64,000 nucleotides of DNA from Propionivibrio dicarboxylicus. Lineage in GTDB: Bacteria; Pseudomonadota; Gammaproteobacteria; Burkholderiales; Rhodocyclaceae. The DNA lies in the NCBI RefSeq assembly GCF_900099695.1, contig NZ_FNCY01000016.1, positions 1 through 64,000 on the forward strand. Reading direction: 5' to 3'. Under the pieces are notes generated by a model. It was not told where the DNA came from. It worked only from the letters and a program-made list of their open reading frames with translations, and searched no databases. Of this stretch, positions 1 through 8,298 are shown in pieces; position 1 is the first letter of the stretch, and every line of letters begins with the position of its first letter. The translations under genes and the position numbers were made by a program.

Positions 1-1
1 G

Positions 2-364
2 CGGATGGAGAAGTTCGAGAAGGAATTCATCGCGCAGACCGGGGTGAAACTGATCGTCGGCAAGGGCGGCATGGGTCCGCTGACCGAGGCAGGATGCCGG
101 GAGCACAAGGCGGTGCACGCGATCTTTCCGGGCGGCTGCGCGGTGGTGGCGGCGACGCAGGTGGAAGAGATCGAGCGGGCCGAGTGGCTGGATCTCGGGA
201 TGCCGGAGACGCTGTGGGTGAACCGGGTGAAAGAGTTCGGACCGCTGATCATCTCGATCGACACACAGGGCAACAACCTGATCGAGAAGAACAAGGCCGA
301 GTTCAACGCCAAGAAGGCGTCGATCGTCGCCAGGATCCATCAGCAGGTCGGCTTCATCAAGTAA
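2..364 (+). CDS. ttdB: L(+)-tartrate dehydratase beta subunit, C-terminal part
   Basis: The reading frame is open at the window edge and ends at 364, giving about 120 residues, roughly the last 60 percent of a 200-residue TtdB. TtdB pairs with the iron-sulfur subunit TtdA to dehydrate L-tartrate to oxaloacetate. The visible part contains [35 protein letters not shown] and [19 protein letters not shown], which fit remembered TtdB sequences better than the fused class I fumarases FumA/FumB. A heterodimeric class I fumarase beta subunit is the main alternative. The ATG at 5 is internal, not the start. A strong terminator follows 45 bp after the stop, so this is probably the last gene of its operon, with ttdA expected just upstream of the window. 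Confidence 0.85.
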   Translation, partial: RMEKFEKEFIAQTGVKLIVGKGGMGPLTEAGCREHKAVHAIFPGGCAVVAATQVEEIERAEWLDLGMPETLWVNRVKEFGPLIISIDTQGNNLIEKNKAEFNAKKASIVARIHQQVGFIK

Positions 365-409
365 TCGCCGCTTCGCCATCGGCCTGACGGGCGTGATGGC
401 GATGTCATG

Positions 410-441
410 GGCGCCGGGTGTGTGTCGTCCGGCGCCTTTTT
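410..441 (+). terminator. Rho-independent terminator after ttdB
   Basis: A perfect 8-bp stem (ggcgccgg 410-417 pairing with ccggcgcc 429-436) encloses an 11-nt loop and is followed at once by five T (437-441). It points rightwards and ends the ttdB transcript. The glycosyltransferase on the other strand stops at 445. Confidence 0.88.
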
Positions 442-444
442 ACA

Positions 445-1779
445 TCATTGGCGGTGGGTCGAAGTGTGTTTCGCCTTGGTCGCCATGACCAGGATCGAGG
501 TTCCGTCGAAGAACCAGAGGCCGGCGATCGCCCACCGGGTTTCTGCCTGGAGCAGCGCCAGCAGCGTGTACGGCGAATACCAGCAGCGCTGCCCCGGCGG
601 CGCGATCTCGGTGAGCGCGCCGGCGTCCCGGTTATATTCGAAATGCGTATTGGCGCATTGGAATGCGTCCGGCACCGAGATCAGCAGGCAGTCGGTGCCG
701 AGTGCGTCCAGACGTGCCAGAAGTCCGGCGGCGTCAGCGACGTGGCCGAGCAGTTCGGGAACGATCACCAGGTCATAGTCGTCCTGGATATCCTCGAAGC
801 GTGTGTAGAGACGTCCCGGCGCTTGCGCCGCGATCGCGTCGAGGGCGCCCGGGCGCGGATCGATGCCATCGAGGCGTGCGCATGCCGGTGCCAGTGCGAG
901 GTGCAGCGGCCGTTCGGTCGCGGTGCATGCGGGCGTGCCGCAGCCGACGTGCAGAACGCGCTTTCCGCCGCAGAGCTTGGTGAAGACGTCAAGGCGAGGG
1001 AGCGTGGCGATGTCGTTGCTGATGCCGACGCGCTGGACGCACGGGGCCGGGTGTTGCGCCGCGATCGGCTGGCGCAGGGCGTGCTGCGCTGCCTGTTCGG
1101 GCGATTCGCCGTCATCTTGGCGCGTCGGGGCCGAGATCTTTTCGGTCGCTTCCAGGTAAAGGCGGTCGTAGCGGCTCAGCGTGCTGCCCCATAGCTGGCT
1201 GGCATAGACCGGGCCCTTGCCGTGGTAACGCACTCCCGAGAAATGCTCGGGAATGAAATAGTGGCTCGGGTAGATGCTCAGGTCCTGATACTGGTAGCGG
1301 CGGTAGGCGTCGGTCAGCCGTTGCGGTCCGACGGTGCGCCAGGCGCGTTCGTTGATGACGCTGACTTCGTCATGGATGTCCTCGATGATCTGGTGCAGGA
1401 AGGCGTTGCCCGGCACGCTGCCGAAATAGCCGGCGGCGATCAGGCCGGGGCGGGCGATTTCGTTTTCCCAGCAGGCGAAGGCTTCGTTGTCCAGGAAGTC
1501 GTCTTCGAGCGCACGCAAGCAGATGCTGTCGGCATCGATGACGATGCCGCCCTCGCGATGGAGAATTTCCCAGCGCATCATGTCGGCGACGCCGTTGAGC
1601 TCGCGGGCGAACATCGCCTGCATGTGGCCGGCGTTCCGCCAGTCGCACTGTTCCAGTTCGCGGTTTCCCCAGACCTTGATCTGCCAGTCCGGGTGTCGTT
1701 CCTTCCAGGTGTCGACGCAGTTGTCGGGGCGTCGGGTTTCGTCTCCGACCCAGATGAAATGCAGTGTCTTGGGAATCAT
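445..1779 (-). CDS. Glycosyltransferase with C-terminal methyltransferase-like domain
   Basis: 444 residues. The N-terminal 200 or so residues look like a DXD sugar-binding glycosyltransferase (Gly_transf_sug / OCH1-like): the protein opens with IPKTLHFIWVGDE and has the donor/metal motif GGIVIDADSICLRAL near residue 80. The last 180 residues look like a class I SAM-methyltransferase fold, with HVGCGTP resembling motif I and DYDLVIVPELLGHV resembling the acidic strand after it. There is no signal peptide or membrane segment, so it is probably a cytoplasmic enzyme modifying a surface glycan or glycolipid. The acceptor is unknown. It stands alone on the minus strand downstream of the porin gene with a 163-bp gap. 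Whether the methyltransferase part is active cannot be judged from sequence alone. Confidence 0.75.
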   Translation of the reverse strand: MIPKTLHFIWVGDETRRPDNCVDTWKERHPDWQIKVWGNRELEQCDWRNAGHMQAMFARELNGVADMMRWEILHREGGIVIDADSICLRALEDDFLDNEAFACWENEIARPGLIAAGYFGSVPGNAFLHQIIEDIHDEVSVINERAWRTVGPQRLTDAYRRYQYQDLSIYPSHYFIPEHFSGVRYHGKGPVYASQLWGSTLSRYDRLYLEATEKISAPTRQDDGESPEQAAQHALRQPIAAQHPAPCVQRVGISNDIATLPRLDVFTKLCGGKRVLHVGCGTPACTATERPLHLALAPACARLDGIDPRPGALDAIAAQAPGRLYTRFEDIQDDYDLVIVPELLGHVADAAGLLARLDALGTDCLLISVPDAFQCANTHFEYNRDAGALTEIAPPGQRCWYSPYTLLALLQAETRWAIAGLWFFDGTSILVMATKAKHTSTHRQ

Positions 1780-1942
1780 GATGGAATAGGGCGCGTGCGC
1801 TTGCCGATAACGTCGGGATCGGACCGGAGGTGCCGCTCGGGCCGGACCGTCTCTGCGCAGGCTCAGGATACGGTTCGGCCGGGCCGGCCGGCGGAAATGA
1901 CGGATGCTACCGCCGGCGCAGCGAAATGGCTACCCGGCGCTA

Positions 1943-3424
1943 TCAGAATTCCGCGTGGAAACGCACGCCGACGATGTGGATCGGTCCGCGATCGGCGTTG
2001 TAGGCCGGGTTGCGCACGTACTGGTAGTCGGCAGTGACCCACAGGGCCTTGTTCAGCTTGGCGCTGTAATAGCTTTCCATGACCTGTTCCGGCTTGTAGT
2101 TAAGCCAGCCGTCGCCGATGAAGTACGAAATCCCGCCTTTTTCGAGATACTCGCGCCGGTCCTTCGAGAGGAAGTGCGCCAGGTAGGAGAGGCCCAGCGT
2201 GTCGTTGCCGCGTCCCCATGCCGCGCCGCTGATCGAGACGCCGGTAGCGAGCGAGCGGTCGACCTCGGCGAAGGCGTAGGTTTCGGTGCGGCCATCCGCC
2301 CACATGCCTTTCAGGAAAACGCCGAGATTGTCCGAGATCTCCTGGTCAATGTTGACGCCGAAGCCGTACTTGGTCCTTTCTCCATTGCGCACGTTCAGGA
2401 TGTATTCCATGCCGTTGGTCGCGTCGGGCGTCCAGCCGACCGTGTTGCCATAGTTGATGGCGTCGCGGAATGAAGCCAGGTTCGCCCGGTTGCGCCAGGC
2501 GGTGGCGCGGATGGCGCCAGGGCGTCCGGCGATCTCGTGGTCGTGTTCGAGCTCGAGTTGGTCGCCGTAGTGCTTGCCGATCCGGAAATCCGTCGGCAGT
2601 TCGTTCGGGCGCTTGGGGCCGGTCATGCGGCCGAAGCGCAGCACCCAGTCGCCCTGGTACCACTCGCCGGCGGCGCCCCAGCCCCAGCCGCGGGAGTCGG
2701 CGGCGTAGTCGAAGGCGACGTTGTTCATGTTGCCCCAGTTCATGAACTGGCGGCGGGGATCGCCGGCATAGCGGTTCTTGTCGAACACGTCGAGCACCGA
2801 GAAGTTGCCGGCGGTCAGGACGAAACGGTTCTTGTCGACGCTGCCGGCCATCCAGTTGAGGTCGGATTCGACTTCTTCGCTGCCGCCGCCCAGGTTCCAG
2901 GTCTGGCGCAGGAACAGGCGCTGACGGTAGATCGTCGGACGCGAGCCGGCCGCCCGCGTGATCTCGCCGTTGTAAAAGCCGCCGAGTCCGGTGAGCGAGC
3001 CGCCGAACGGAACGCCTTGAGTGACTTCGGGGTTGAGGTAGAGTTCGCCGCCGGTCCACGGACGGAAACCGAAGTAGCCGGTGAAGGTGGCCGTGTAGCT
3101 CTTGTCCTGTTGCTTCGGCAGGCTGTAGAGCGGATAGGCGCCGCTGTAATTGGCGCTGTTGACGGTCGATGGACGGCGCTCCGAGAAGGCGCCATGGCGC
3201 TGCCAGATGTAGGTCGCCTGGAACTTGGCCTGGGTGTCCTCGTAGTCCTCGTCGTGGACGTCGGTATGTTGCGGCATCGGCGTCAGATTGGCGAGCAGGA
3301 TGGCCGGCGCGGAATCTTCGCGCAGCTGGGCGTGAGCCGACTTCGGCAGAAGGCCGCACAGGGCCATGCCGAGAACGAAAGCGACGAAAAAGCGAAAACG
3401 ATGCAGATGAAATTTGAACAGCAT
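1943..3424 (-). CDS. OprB-family carbohydrate-selective porin
   Basis: 493 residues from the ATG at 3424, chosen because aaaggggtaag sits just upstream and the protein then begins with a good signal peptide (basic MLFKFHLHRFR, hydrophobic FFVAFVLGMALCGLL, cleavage near SAHA-Q). A further in-frame start at 3490 would put 22 unlikely residues in front. The mature part is rich in aromatic/glycine beta strands and ends in VGVRFHAEF, the terminal phenylalanine used by outer-membrane assembly. Segments such as YFGFRPWTGGELYLNPE and AGNFSVLDVFDKNRYAGDPR match OprB porins. It should form a substrate-selective outer-membrane channel. The ligand is not readable. The upstream region is 400 bp and carries an interrupted palindrome. 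Confidence 0.85.
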   Translation of the reverse strand: MLFKFHLHRFRFFVAFVLGMALCGLLPKSAHAQLREDSAPAILLANLTPMPQHTDVHDEDYEDTQAKFQATYIWQRHGAFSERRPSTVNSANYSGAYPLYSLPKQQDKSYTATFTGYFGFRPWTGGELYLNPEVTQGVPFGGSLTGLGGFYNGEITRAAGSRPTIYRQRLFLRQTWNLGGGSEEVESDLNWMAGSVDKNRFVLTAGNFSVLDVFDKNRYAGDPRRQFMNWGNMNNVAFDYAADSRGWGWGAAGEWYQGDWVLRFGRMTGPKRPNELPTDFRIGKHYGDQLELEHDHEIAGRPGAIRATAWRNRANLASFRDAINYGNTVGWTPDATNGMEYILNVRNGERTKYGFGVNIDQEISDNLGVFLKGMWADGRTETYAFAEVDRSLATGVSISGAAWGRGNDTLGLSYLAHFLSKDRREYLEKGGISYFIGDGWLNYKPEQVMESYYSAKLNKALWVTADYQYVRNPAYNADRGPIHIVGVRFHAEF

Positions 3425-3836
3425 GCTTACCCCTTTGGCCATTGCCTTGGCAACGCCAAATTGGCCGGAACGGCCTGAATTACTTTTCAATGGGAAGCGA
3501 ATCTGCCGCCGGAAACGGCATTTTGAAACGGCTACCCGCCATGGCTGGCAAGGTAGCAGGAGCGTATTACGCCCGTATTACCTGCCAGTTATTGATCGGT
3601 CATCAACCGACAACTGGGACAGTCCATAGTCTGCGACTCGGCAAAAGAAGGAGCGGCATTATAACAGCGAAAATGACGTAATGCCAGCGCTGTGTCGCTT
3701 AAGTGGCTGTTATTCATGCAATTTGTCGTGACGAAGTCATCCCAGGAGGGCTCCTGCGCCTGTCGTCTGCGGCGTTGCGCGTCGTGTGGCCGTTCCGGCG
3801 CTGGAGGCCAGTCCGGCGCTCGTTGGCGAACACCTC
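3425..3836. other. Intergenic region with one interrupted palindrome
   Basis: 412 bp between the porin start and the SpoIIAA-like gene, both minus strand. I see no coding sequence. The one clear structure is an interrupted dyad at 3585-3617: ccagtt (3585-3590) and cggt (3597-3600) mirrored by accg (3606-3609) and aactgg (3612-3617). It could be an operator for the porin gene or the base of a hairpin in its leader. Confidence 0.4.
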
Positions 3837-4226
3837 TTAACGGTGCGCCGTGCCGTGGCGCAACGCCAGGAACCAGTGTCGGGCGTCCTCGACGCTGGGG
3901 AAAATCGCGATGGTCATCAGCTTGCGGATGGACAGCGTTGCCTGCATGATCATCCGCGCCAGGCGGCCGGAGGTGACGATGTAGGCTACCGGACATTGCG
4001 TGTTCGAACGGTGGGCGACATGTTTGAGGCAGGCGATCTCGTCGAGCTTTTCGCCGGTGAAATCGTCGCCGGTGATGCCGGTCGCATCGACAATGATGTA
4101 TCTCAGTTCGTCGAAGCGCGCGTCGGTTTGCACGACATCGACCGATTGCCCGTATTCGTCGGCCGAAACATAGCCCGACAGCTTCTTGAAGACGCCCCGG
4201 GATTCCCAGGTGATTTCGTAGGACAT
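3837..4226 (-). CDS. SpoIIAA-like (STAS/CRAL-TRIO type) small protein
   Basis: 129 residues from the ATG at 4226. An upstream extension in the same frame is basic, low-complexity and unlikely to be coding. The core (ITWESRGVFKKLSGYVS, then RYIIVDATGI and IACLKHVAHR, ending in FPSVEDARHWFLA) has the alternating strand-helix pattern of the SpoIIAA-like family, in which the protein binds partners or small ligands rather than catalysing a reaction. The phrase FPSVEDARHWF is echoed by FSTLEDARAWI in the protein at 20578-20955, so the window carries two members. No partner gene is adjacent, and its role is unknown. Confidence 0.6.
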   Translation of the reverse strand: MSYEITWESRGVFKKLSGYVSADEYGQSVDVVQTDARFDELRYIIVDATGITGDDFTGEKLDEIACLKHVAHRSNTQCPVAYIVTSGRLARMIMQATLSIRKLMTIAIFPSVEDARHWFLALRHGTAHR

Positions 4227-4702
4227 GGCAAGTCTGGATCGGGGGCCGATCCGGTTTTGAGTGTGAGCGCTATAACGGCTTCGCGCGTCGAAACTTGAGG
4301 GCTGCCGGCGCGATGGATCCTTTTCGTTCAAGGCCTTGCCGGCGAGTTGTCCCGAGGGCGCCGCTTTTTTACCGATTTTATCAACATCCGGTTTGTGGCG
4401 TCCGTGTCGGTGTCGGGGCGGAGATTTCCGGTTCGGTGCGGCGACGATCGCGCGGTCCATTTGATCGGCGTCGCGTCGGCTGGCGATGCCTGCCGGATGC
4501 GGAGTCAGTCTCTTTCGATTCGCTGCAACTGCCGCCAGGTCTGGCTTTCAGGCAATTACCGAAGGAATGGGCGGGCATCTGGCGCCGTGTCCTCATCGAA
4601 TTTGTGCTGGGGGGATGGCGGTCGCGAACGGCGCTGCCTAATATTTAAGCGTCGCCGACTATCGGTAAGCCTGGCGGCAGAATCTGACGACCTTCCACAG
4701 AC

Positions 4703-4711
4703 TTATCCACA
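4703..4711 (+). other. DnaA-box sequence TTATCCACA
   Basis: A perfect match to the strong DnaA box TTATCCACA, with a partial neighbour (ttccacag, 4693-4700). It is a single site with no dnaA, dnaN or AT-rich unwinding element nearby, so this is not evidence for an origin. It could titrate DnaA or be a chance match. Confidence 0.4.
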
Positions 4712-4889
4712 GAAAACGGTGGACTTGTAGGACAACGGGAAGCGATCTGTACGGCAGGTGATTTTTTGCCGGTGGAGACCGTCCGCGAGCCGGGAGGGCG
4801 ACCTTTTTTTGTTTCGCTTCGTCGGCTTCGCGGTCGGAAAATTGCGGAAATCCGATACAGACGCCTGCTCTTGTCTGTCATACACTCCG

Positions 4890-4982
4890 TCCGTTGCTCA
4901 GTTCCCCTACTGACAACGTTTGCTTAACCTTCATCAGAAAGATGAATTTCAACCCGCACCCCCTCCGGTGCGGGTTTTTTTT
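4890..4982 (+). ncRNA. Candidate small RNA with anti-Shine-Dalgarno loop
   Basis: A rightward terminator (4953-4982) has no gene upstream on its strand. It is preceded by a short hairpin (ttcatc 4930-4935 / gatgaa 4941-4946, loop agaaa). Two stem-loops joined by a short single-stranded stretch and ending in a U-tract is the usual layout of a trans-acting small RNA. The terminator loop is ccctcc, complementary to ggaggg-type ribosome-binding sites. The 5' end is not defined: the best -10-like hexamer is tacact at 4881-4886, without a good -35. The alternative is the terminator of an unrecognised short gene. Confidence 0.4.
4953..4982 (+). terminator. Strong Rho-independent terminator
   Basis: Perfect 8-bp stem cccgcacc (4953-4960) / ggtgcggg (4967-4974) around the loop ccctcc, followed by eight T (4975-4982). 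There is no T-tract on the other strand, so it acts rightwards. It lies ahead of the thioesterase gene and ends whatever is transcribed from about 4.9 kb. Confidence 0.9.
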
Positions 4983-5107
4983 GCGCGTCGGGTTGCCGGT
5001 GTTGCCGGGAGAGTCCGGGTCACTTGATAAAATGTCGGTCATTACGCCCCGGCGCGTGTCGCCGCGATGACGTTCATCGGAGGGCGGACACGCAACAGGA
5101 TGACTCG

Positions 5108-5563
5108 ATGCCTGACTTGAACTGGGACTTCCCCCATCCCTACACCTTGCCGATCGTTCCCTCTGAAAACGAGATCGACGGTCTGAACCATACCAATAAC
5201 GCCGTCTATGTGCAGTGGTGCGAAACGGTTGCCTGGGCGCATTCGCAATCGCTGGGGCTTGGCATAGACGATTACCGGCGGCTCGATCGCGGCATGGCGA
5301 TCCGTCATGCCGCCTACGACTATCTGCTGCCGAGTTTCCTCGGCGACGAGTTGCTGCTCGGCACCTGGCTGGTCGCCAGCGACGGGAATCTCCTGCTCGA
5401 ACGGCGCTTTCAGTTGCTGCGCGTCGCCGATGCGGCCGTCATCCTGCGCGGTACCTGGAAGCTGGTTTGCATCGAGTTGAGCAGCGGCAGTGTCAGGCGT
5501 ATGCCGCCCGAATTCCGCGACGCTTATCTGTCTGCCTTGGTCGACGCGGAAGCACCCGCCTGA
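5108..5563 (+). CDS. Acyl-CoA thioesterase, 4-hydroxybenzoyl-CoA thioesterase (hotdog) family
   Basis: 151 residues from the ATG at 5108, behind an agga-type ribosome site. The N-terminal segment EIDGLNHTNNAVYVQWCETVAW matches the hotdog thioesterase signature D-x-x-x-H-x-N-N-x-x-Y/V-x-x-W/F seen in YbgC/FadM-type enzymes, and the Asp is the expected catalytic residue. The rest (GDELLLGTWLV, LLLERRFQLLR, VILRGTWKLVCIEL) supplies the alternating strands of a single hotdog domain. It should hydrolyse acyl-CoA thioesters in the cytoplasm. The chain preference cannot be read. It is monocistronic, converging on the diguanylate cyclase gene 23 bp downstream. An upstream in-frame ATG at 5024 adds residues foreign to the family. 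Confidence 0.8.
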   Translation: MPDLNWDFPHPYTLPIVPSENEIDGLNHTNNAVYVQWCETVAWAHSQSLGLGIDDYRRLDRGMAIRHAAYDYLLPSFLGDELLLGTWLVASDGNLLLERRFQLLRVADAAVILRGTWKLVCIELSSGSVRRMPPEFRDAYLSALVDAEAPA

Positions 5564-5586
5564 CCCCTTTGGGGGCCGGCGGCAAC

Positions 5587-7074
5587 TCAGGCGATGAAGT
5601 CGGCGCAGACGCGATTGCGTCCGCCGGCTTTTGCCCGGTAGAGCGCCCGATCGGTCCGTGCGATGAGTTCGTCGAGCGTCTCGTTGCCGTTGGCATAGGC
5701 GGCGATGCCGACCGAAACGGTGATCGGGGCATCTCGTTTGTCCATATTGACGTAGGTCATTTTCTCGATGCGGGCGCGCAGGCGCTCGGCGACCTCGACG
5801 GCTTTGCTCAGTCCCGTCTCGGGCAGCAGGACGGCGAATTCCTCGCCGCCGATCCGCGCTTGCAGGTCGGTTGCCCGCAGTTCGTCCTGAACCGCTTGCG
5901 TGATGGCCTTCAGGGTCAGGTCGCCGGTTTCGTGTCCGTAGTCGTCGTTGATGCGCTTGAAGTGATCGACGTCGTAGATCAGCAGTGAAAGCGGCCGCTC
6001 GTAACGCAGGCAGCGTTCGAGTTCCTGGCTGCTGTGCAGCATGAAGAAGCGGCGATTGGCGATCTGCGTCAGGTCGTCGATATTGGCCTGCGCCATCAGT
6101 TCGCGCTGGGTGCTGTCGAGATAACGCAGCGAACTGCGCAGTCGCCAGAGCACGGCGATGCCGGCGAGCGTGGCGGCGATGCCGAAGGCGACCAGGCCGG
6201 TGGCCTTGGTGTGCCATTCGCTGAGGGTGTCGTCGAGTGACGAGGTGGCGATCGCAACGAGCGGATAATCGGGTACTTTGACGAAGGCGCCGATGCGTGC
6301 GAGGCCGTCGCTGGTCCCGGTGGTCAGTTCGAAAACGCCTTCATTCCGCGTCCGGTTCTCATCATTCCAGAGCCCGCTGCCGCGCAGCGACTTGCCGATC
6401 AGGCCGGCTTCCGGCGAGCGGAACAGGATGGTGCCGTCCTGATGCACCAGGACGATGCTGCCGTTGGGTTTGGTGCGTGCCGCTTCGAAAGGCTCCGAAA
6501 AGGCGATGTTTTCGATGGCGGCAAAAATCACCGCGATGCCGTGCGGCCGGGCTTTGAGGGGATAAGAGATCGGCAGGCCCCAGCGATTGGTGTATCGGCT
6601 CAGTACCGGCTGGGCGATGAACAGGCCGTGCGGCGGGGACTGCATCTGCGCCTGATAGTAATCGCGGTCGTCGACCTGGGCGCGTCCTTGTCCATCGGTA
6701 TCGCCACGGTAATACAGCGTGCCGTCAGCCGAGACGAAACGAATGTCGACGAAACCCTGTGTGCGCGCCCGGAAGTTGTCCATCATGACGCGGAAGTCAG
6801 GGTCGGTGCGTGGATCGGAACGCGGATGTTTCTCGAAGCGGGAATCTGCCGCGACGAGGAAATAATCGACGAAGGAGAACAGCGCGTGCGTCTGCTCTTC
6901 CACCATGCGGGCCATCCGCGCGAGTACGCGTTGCTCCTCGCTGATCCGGGCTGCTCTCGATTCGGTCACGAAATAACCGATCGCCGCCCACATCGTGCCG
7001 AGAAACAGAACGGTACAGGCAATGACAAGGCGGCTGACCTGTCGTGCTTGGCGCTTTGAGTCAAAGTAGGGCAT
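5587..7074 (-). CDS. Membrane diguanylate cyclase with periplasmic sensor domain
   Basis: 495 residues from the ATG at 7074; the frame is open further upstream but that part is not protein-like. A transmembrane helix (about 15-36, VIACTVLFLGTMWAAIGYFV) is followed by a periplasmic Cache-like sensor of about 250 residues (DPDFRVMMDNFRARTQGFVDI, DDRDYYQAQ, ISYPLKA), a second helix near 295 (ATGLVAFGIAATLAGIAVLW) and a GGDEF domain. The active-site loop is RIGGEEF and the inhibitory I-site RxxD is intact as RATD, eight residues before it. It should make cyclic di-GMP from two GTP with product inhibition, in response to an extracytoplasmic signal of unknown nature. No dedicated effector is adjacent. 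Confidence 0.87.
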   Translation of the reverse strand: MPYFDSKRQARQVSRLVIACTVLFLGTMWAAIGYFVTESRAARISEEQRVLARMARMVEEQTHALFSFVDYFLVAADSRFEKHPRSDPRTDPDFRVMMDNFRARTQGFVDIRFVSADGTLYYRGDTDGQGRAQVDDRDYYQAQMQSPPHGLFIAQPVLSRYTNRWGLPISYPLKARPHGIAVIFAAIENIAFSEPFEAARTKPNGSIVLVHQDGTILFRSPEAGLIGKSLRGSGLWNDENRTRNEGVFELTTGTSDGLARIGAFVKVPDYPLVAIATSSLDDTLSEWHTKATGLVAFGIAATLAGIAVLWRLRSSLRYLDSTQRELMAQANIDDLTQIANRRFFMLHSSQELERCLRYERPLSLLIYDVDHFKRINDDYGHETGDLTLKAITQAVQDELRATDLQARIGGEEFAVLLPETGLSKAVEVAERLRARIEKMTYVNMDKRDAPITVSVGIAAYANGNETLDELIARTDRALYRAKAGGRNRVCADFIA

Positions 7075-7158
7075 GCGGATTACTATACGGTTTCCTGTTC
7101 GCTTTGTCCCGTCCTCCGGCGGTTCGGCGCCGGGCGACTCCATGGGGACGGAACGTTC

Positions 7159-7812
7159 ATGCGTGTTCTCGCGTTTTTTCTGCTGGTTGCGGTGGCTGAG
7201 GCCGGTGCCGATGAGTGCGCTGCATTGCCGCCGCCGTCGGTGACGGTCAAGCAGATCAGCGCACCGGTGACGGTCAATCCGGATCACGATTATAGGGCGA
7301 TTTCGCTGCTGAGTACGCAGGAACACCGGACGAACCAGCGCGTGCTTGGCCTGACCCGCGGGACGGCGCGGGTCGTCTTCGAGATTCGCGCGCCGGCGAT
7401 CGTCGACCGCACGCGGCAGTGGGAATGCGTCAGCCCGCAAATCACCATGTCCTACGGGTTCAGTCCGATGACGGTGTATGTCGCGCGGGAATTTCCGCCC
7501 GAAGGTTGCGCCTATCGGGAGATCCTTCAGCATGAGCAGCGGCATGTCAAAACCTATCTCGACCACCTTGCCGCGCTGGCGCCGGAATTGACGGAGGCGC
7601 TGCAGCGCAGGTTTGCCACCGGCACGCCGGCGCGCGCGCCGGTAGGCCAGACGCGTGCCCTGCTCGAGCGCGAGCTTCAGGAACGCTGGATGCCGTTCGT
7701 TCAGCGCGAGATGGAACGCGTCAGATCGTCGCAGGCGTTGATCGATACGCCGGAGGAATACCGGCGCGTGTCGGAAAGTTGCGGCGGAGAAATTCTGCGG
7801 GTCGTCCGCTGA
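7159..7812 (+). CDS. Secreted hypothetical protein with an HExxH-like motif
   Basis: 217 residues. A short signal peptide (MRVLAFFLLVAVAEAGA) is followed by a domain with four or five cysteines and a central CAYREILQHEQRHVKTYLDHL. HEQRH fits the HExxH zinc-protease pattern, with a helix continuing behind it, resembling DUF922-like predicted metalloproteases. No clear third zinc ligand is evident. It is probably periplasmic. The neighbours (divergent diguanylate cyclase, convergent acetyltransferase) give no pathway. I do not recognise a named gene. Confidence 0.6.
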   Translation: MRVLAFFLLVAVAEAGADECAALPPPSVTVKQISAPVTVNPDHDYRAISLLSTQEHRTNQRVLGLTRGTARVVFEIRAPAIVDRTRQWECVSPQITMSYGFSPMTVYVAREFPPEGCAYREILQHEQRHVKTYLDHLAALAPELTEALQRRFATGTPARAPVGQTRALLERELQERWMPFVQREMERVRSSQALIDTPEEYRRVSESCGGEILRVVR

Positions 7813-7866
7813 ACCTTGCCCGTGACCACGCCGGCGGACGGCGTGTGTGTGGCAGGCCCCATCGAT

Positions 7867-8298
7867 TCAGGACTGGGGGGCGTCGATACTCGATGTGTCG
7901 TCGCGCCGCCGGACGTAGAGGCGCTTTTCCGATGGCCGGAAATCGTGGCGCAAATAGAACGCGTCGGCGGTGTCGGTGTAGAGGTAAATCGACTTCACCT
8001 CGCCGGCGGTCTCGACCAGCAGGTCCAGCAGTCGGCCGCCGATGCCCCGGTCCTGATGGTCGGGACTGACCGCCATATTGTTGATGTAGGCGGTGACCGC
8101 GCCGTCGGAGAGAAGGCGGCCGAATCCGACGAGGCGGTCGCCGGCACGTGCCGTGACGTAGGCCGTCGAGCCTTCGATCAGGCGGGTCAGCATGGCTTCG
8201 GTATAGGCGCTGCCGGCCGCGGCGGCGAGCAGTTGGCCGAGTTCTTCCGCGTCGAGGCGGGCGGAGACGGAATAGTGGATTTCCTCTGGGCTGGACAT
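7867..8298 (-). CDS. GNAT-family N-acetyltransferase
   Basis: 143 residues. The acetyl-CoA pyrophosphate-binding motif A is clear: YINNMAVSPDHQDRGIGGRLLDLLVE, in which QDRGIGG is the Q/R-x-x-G-x-G/A loop. A second GNAT element, YLYTDTADAFYLRHDFRPS, follows. It should transfer acetyl from acetyl-CoA to an amine of a small molecule or protein. The substrate is not predictable. It is divergent from the CheB-CheR gene, with a 354-bp spacer. Confidence 0.85.
   Translation of the reverse strand: MSSPEEIHYSVSARLDAEELGQLLAAAAGSAYTEAMLTRLIEGSTAYVTARAGDRLVGFGRLLSDGAVTAYINNMAVSPDHQDRGIGGRLLDLLVETAGEVKSIYLYTDTADAFYLRHDFRPSEKRLYVRRRDDTSSIDAPQS

Larger units (their letters stand above)
4227..5107. other. 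880-bp non-coding region
   Basis: No open frame here resembles a protein, and the short frames overlap in both directions. It holds a consensus DnaA box (4703-4711) and, at its right end, a hairpin plus a strong rightward terminator (4953-4982) with no gene in front of it, which suggests a small RNA. The part from 4240 to 4690 shows nothing I can name. Confidence 0.5.

Noticed and set aside
2-364. Fused class I fumarase FumA/FumB C-terminus
   Set aside because: The residues [10 protein letters not shown] and [11 protein letters not shown] fit the separate TtdB subunit better. A heterodimeric fumarase is not fully excluded.
2537-3478. 313-codon rightward frame inside the porin gene
   Set aside because: Low-complexity valine/glutamate shadow. 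The minus-strand porin has signal peptide, ribosome site and terminal Phe.
4645-4881. Short leftward frames in the 4.2-5.1 kb gap
   Set aside because: They overlap each other in different frames, have no ribosome site and no recognisable residues.
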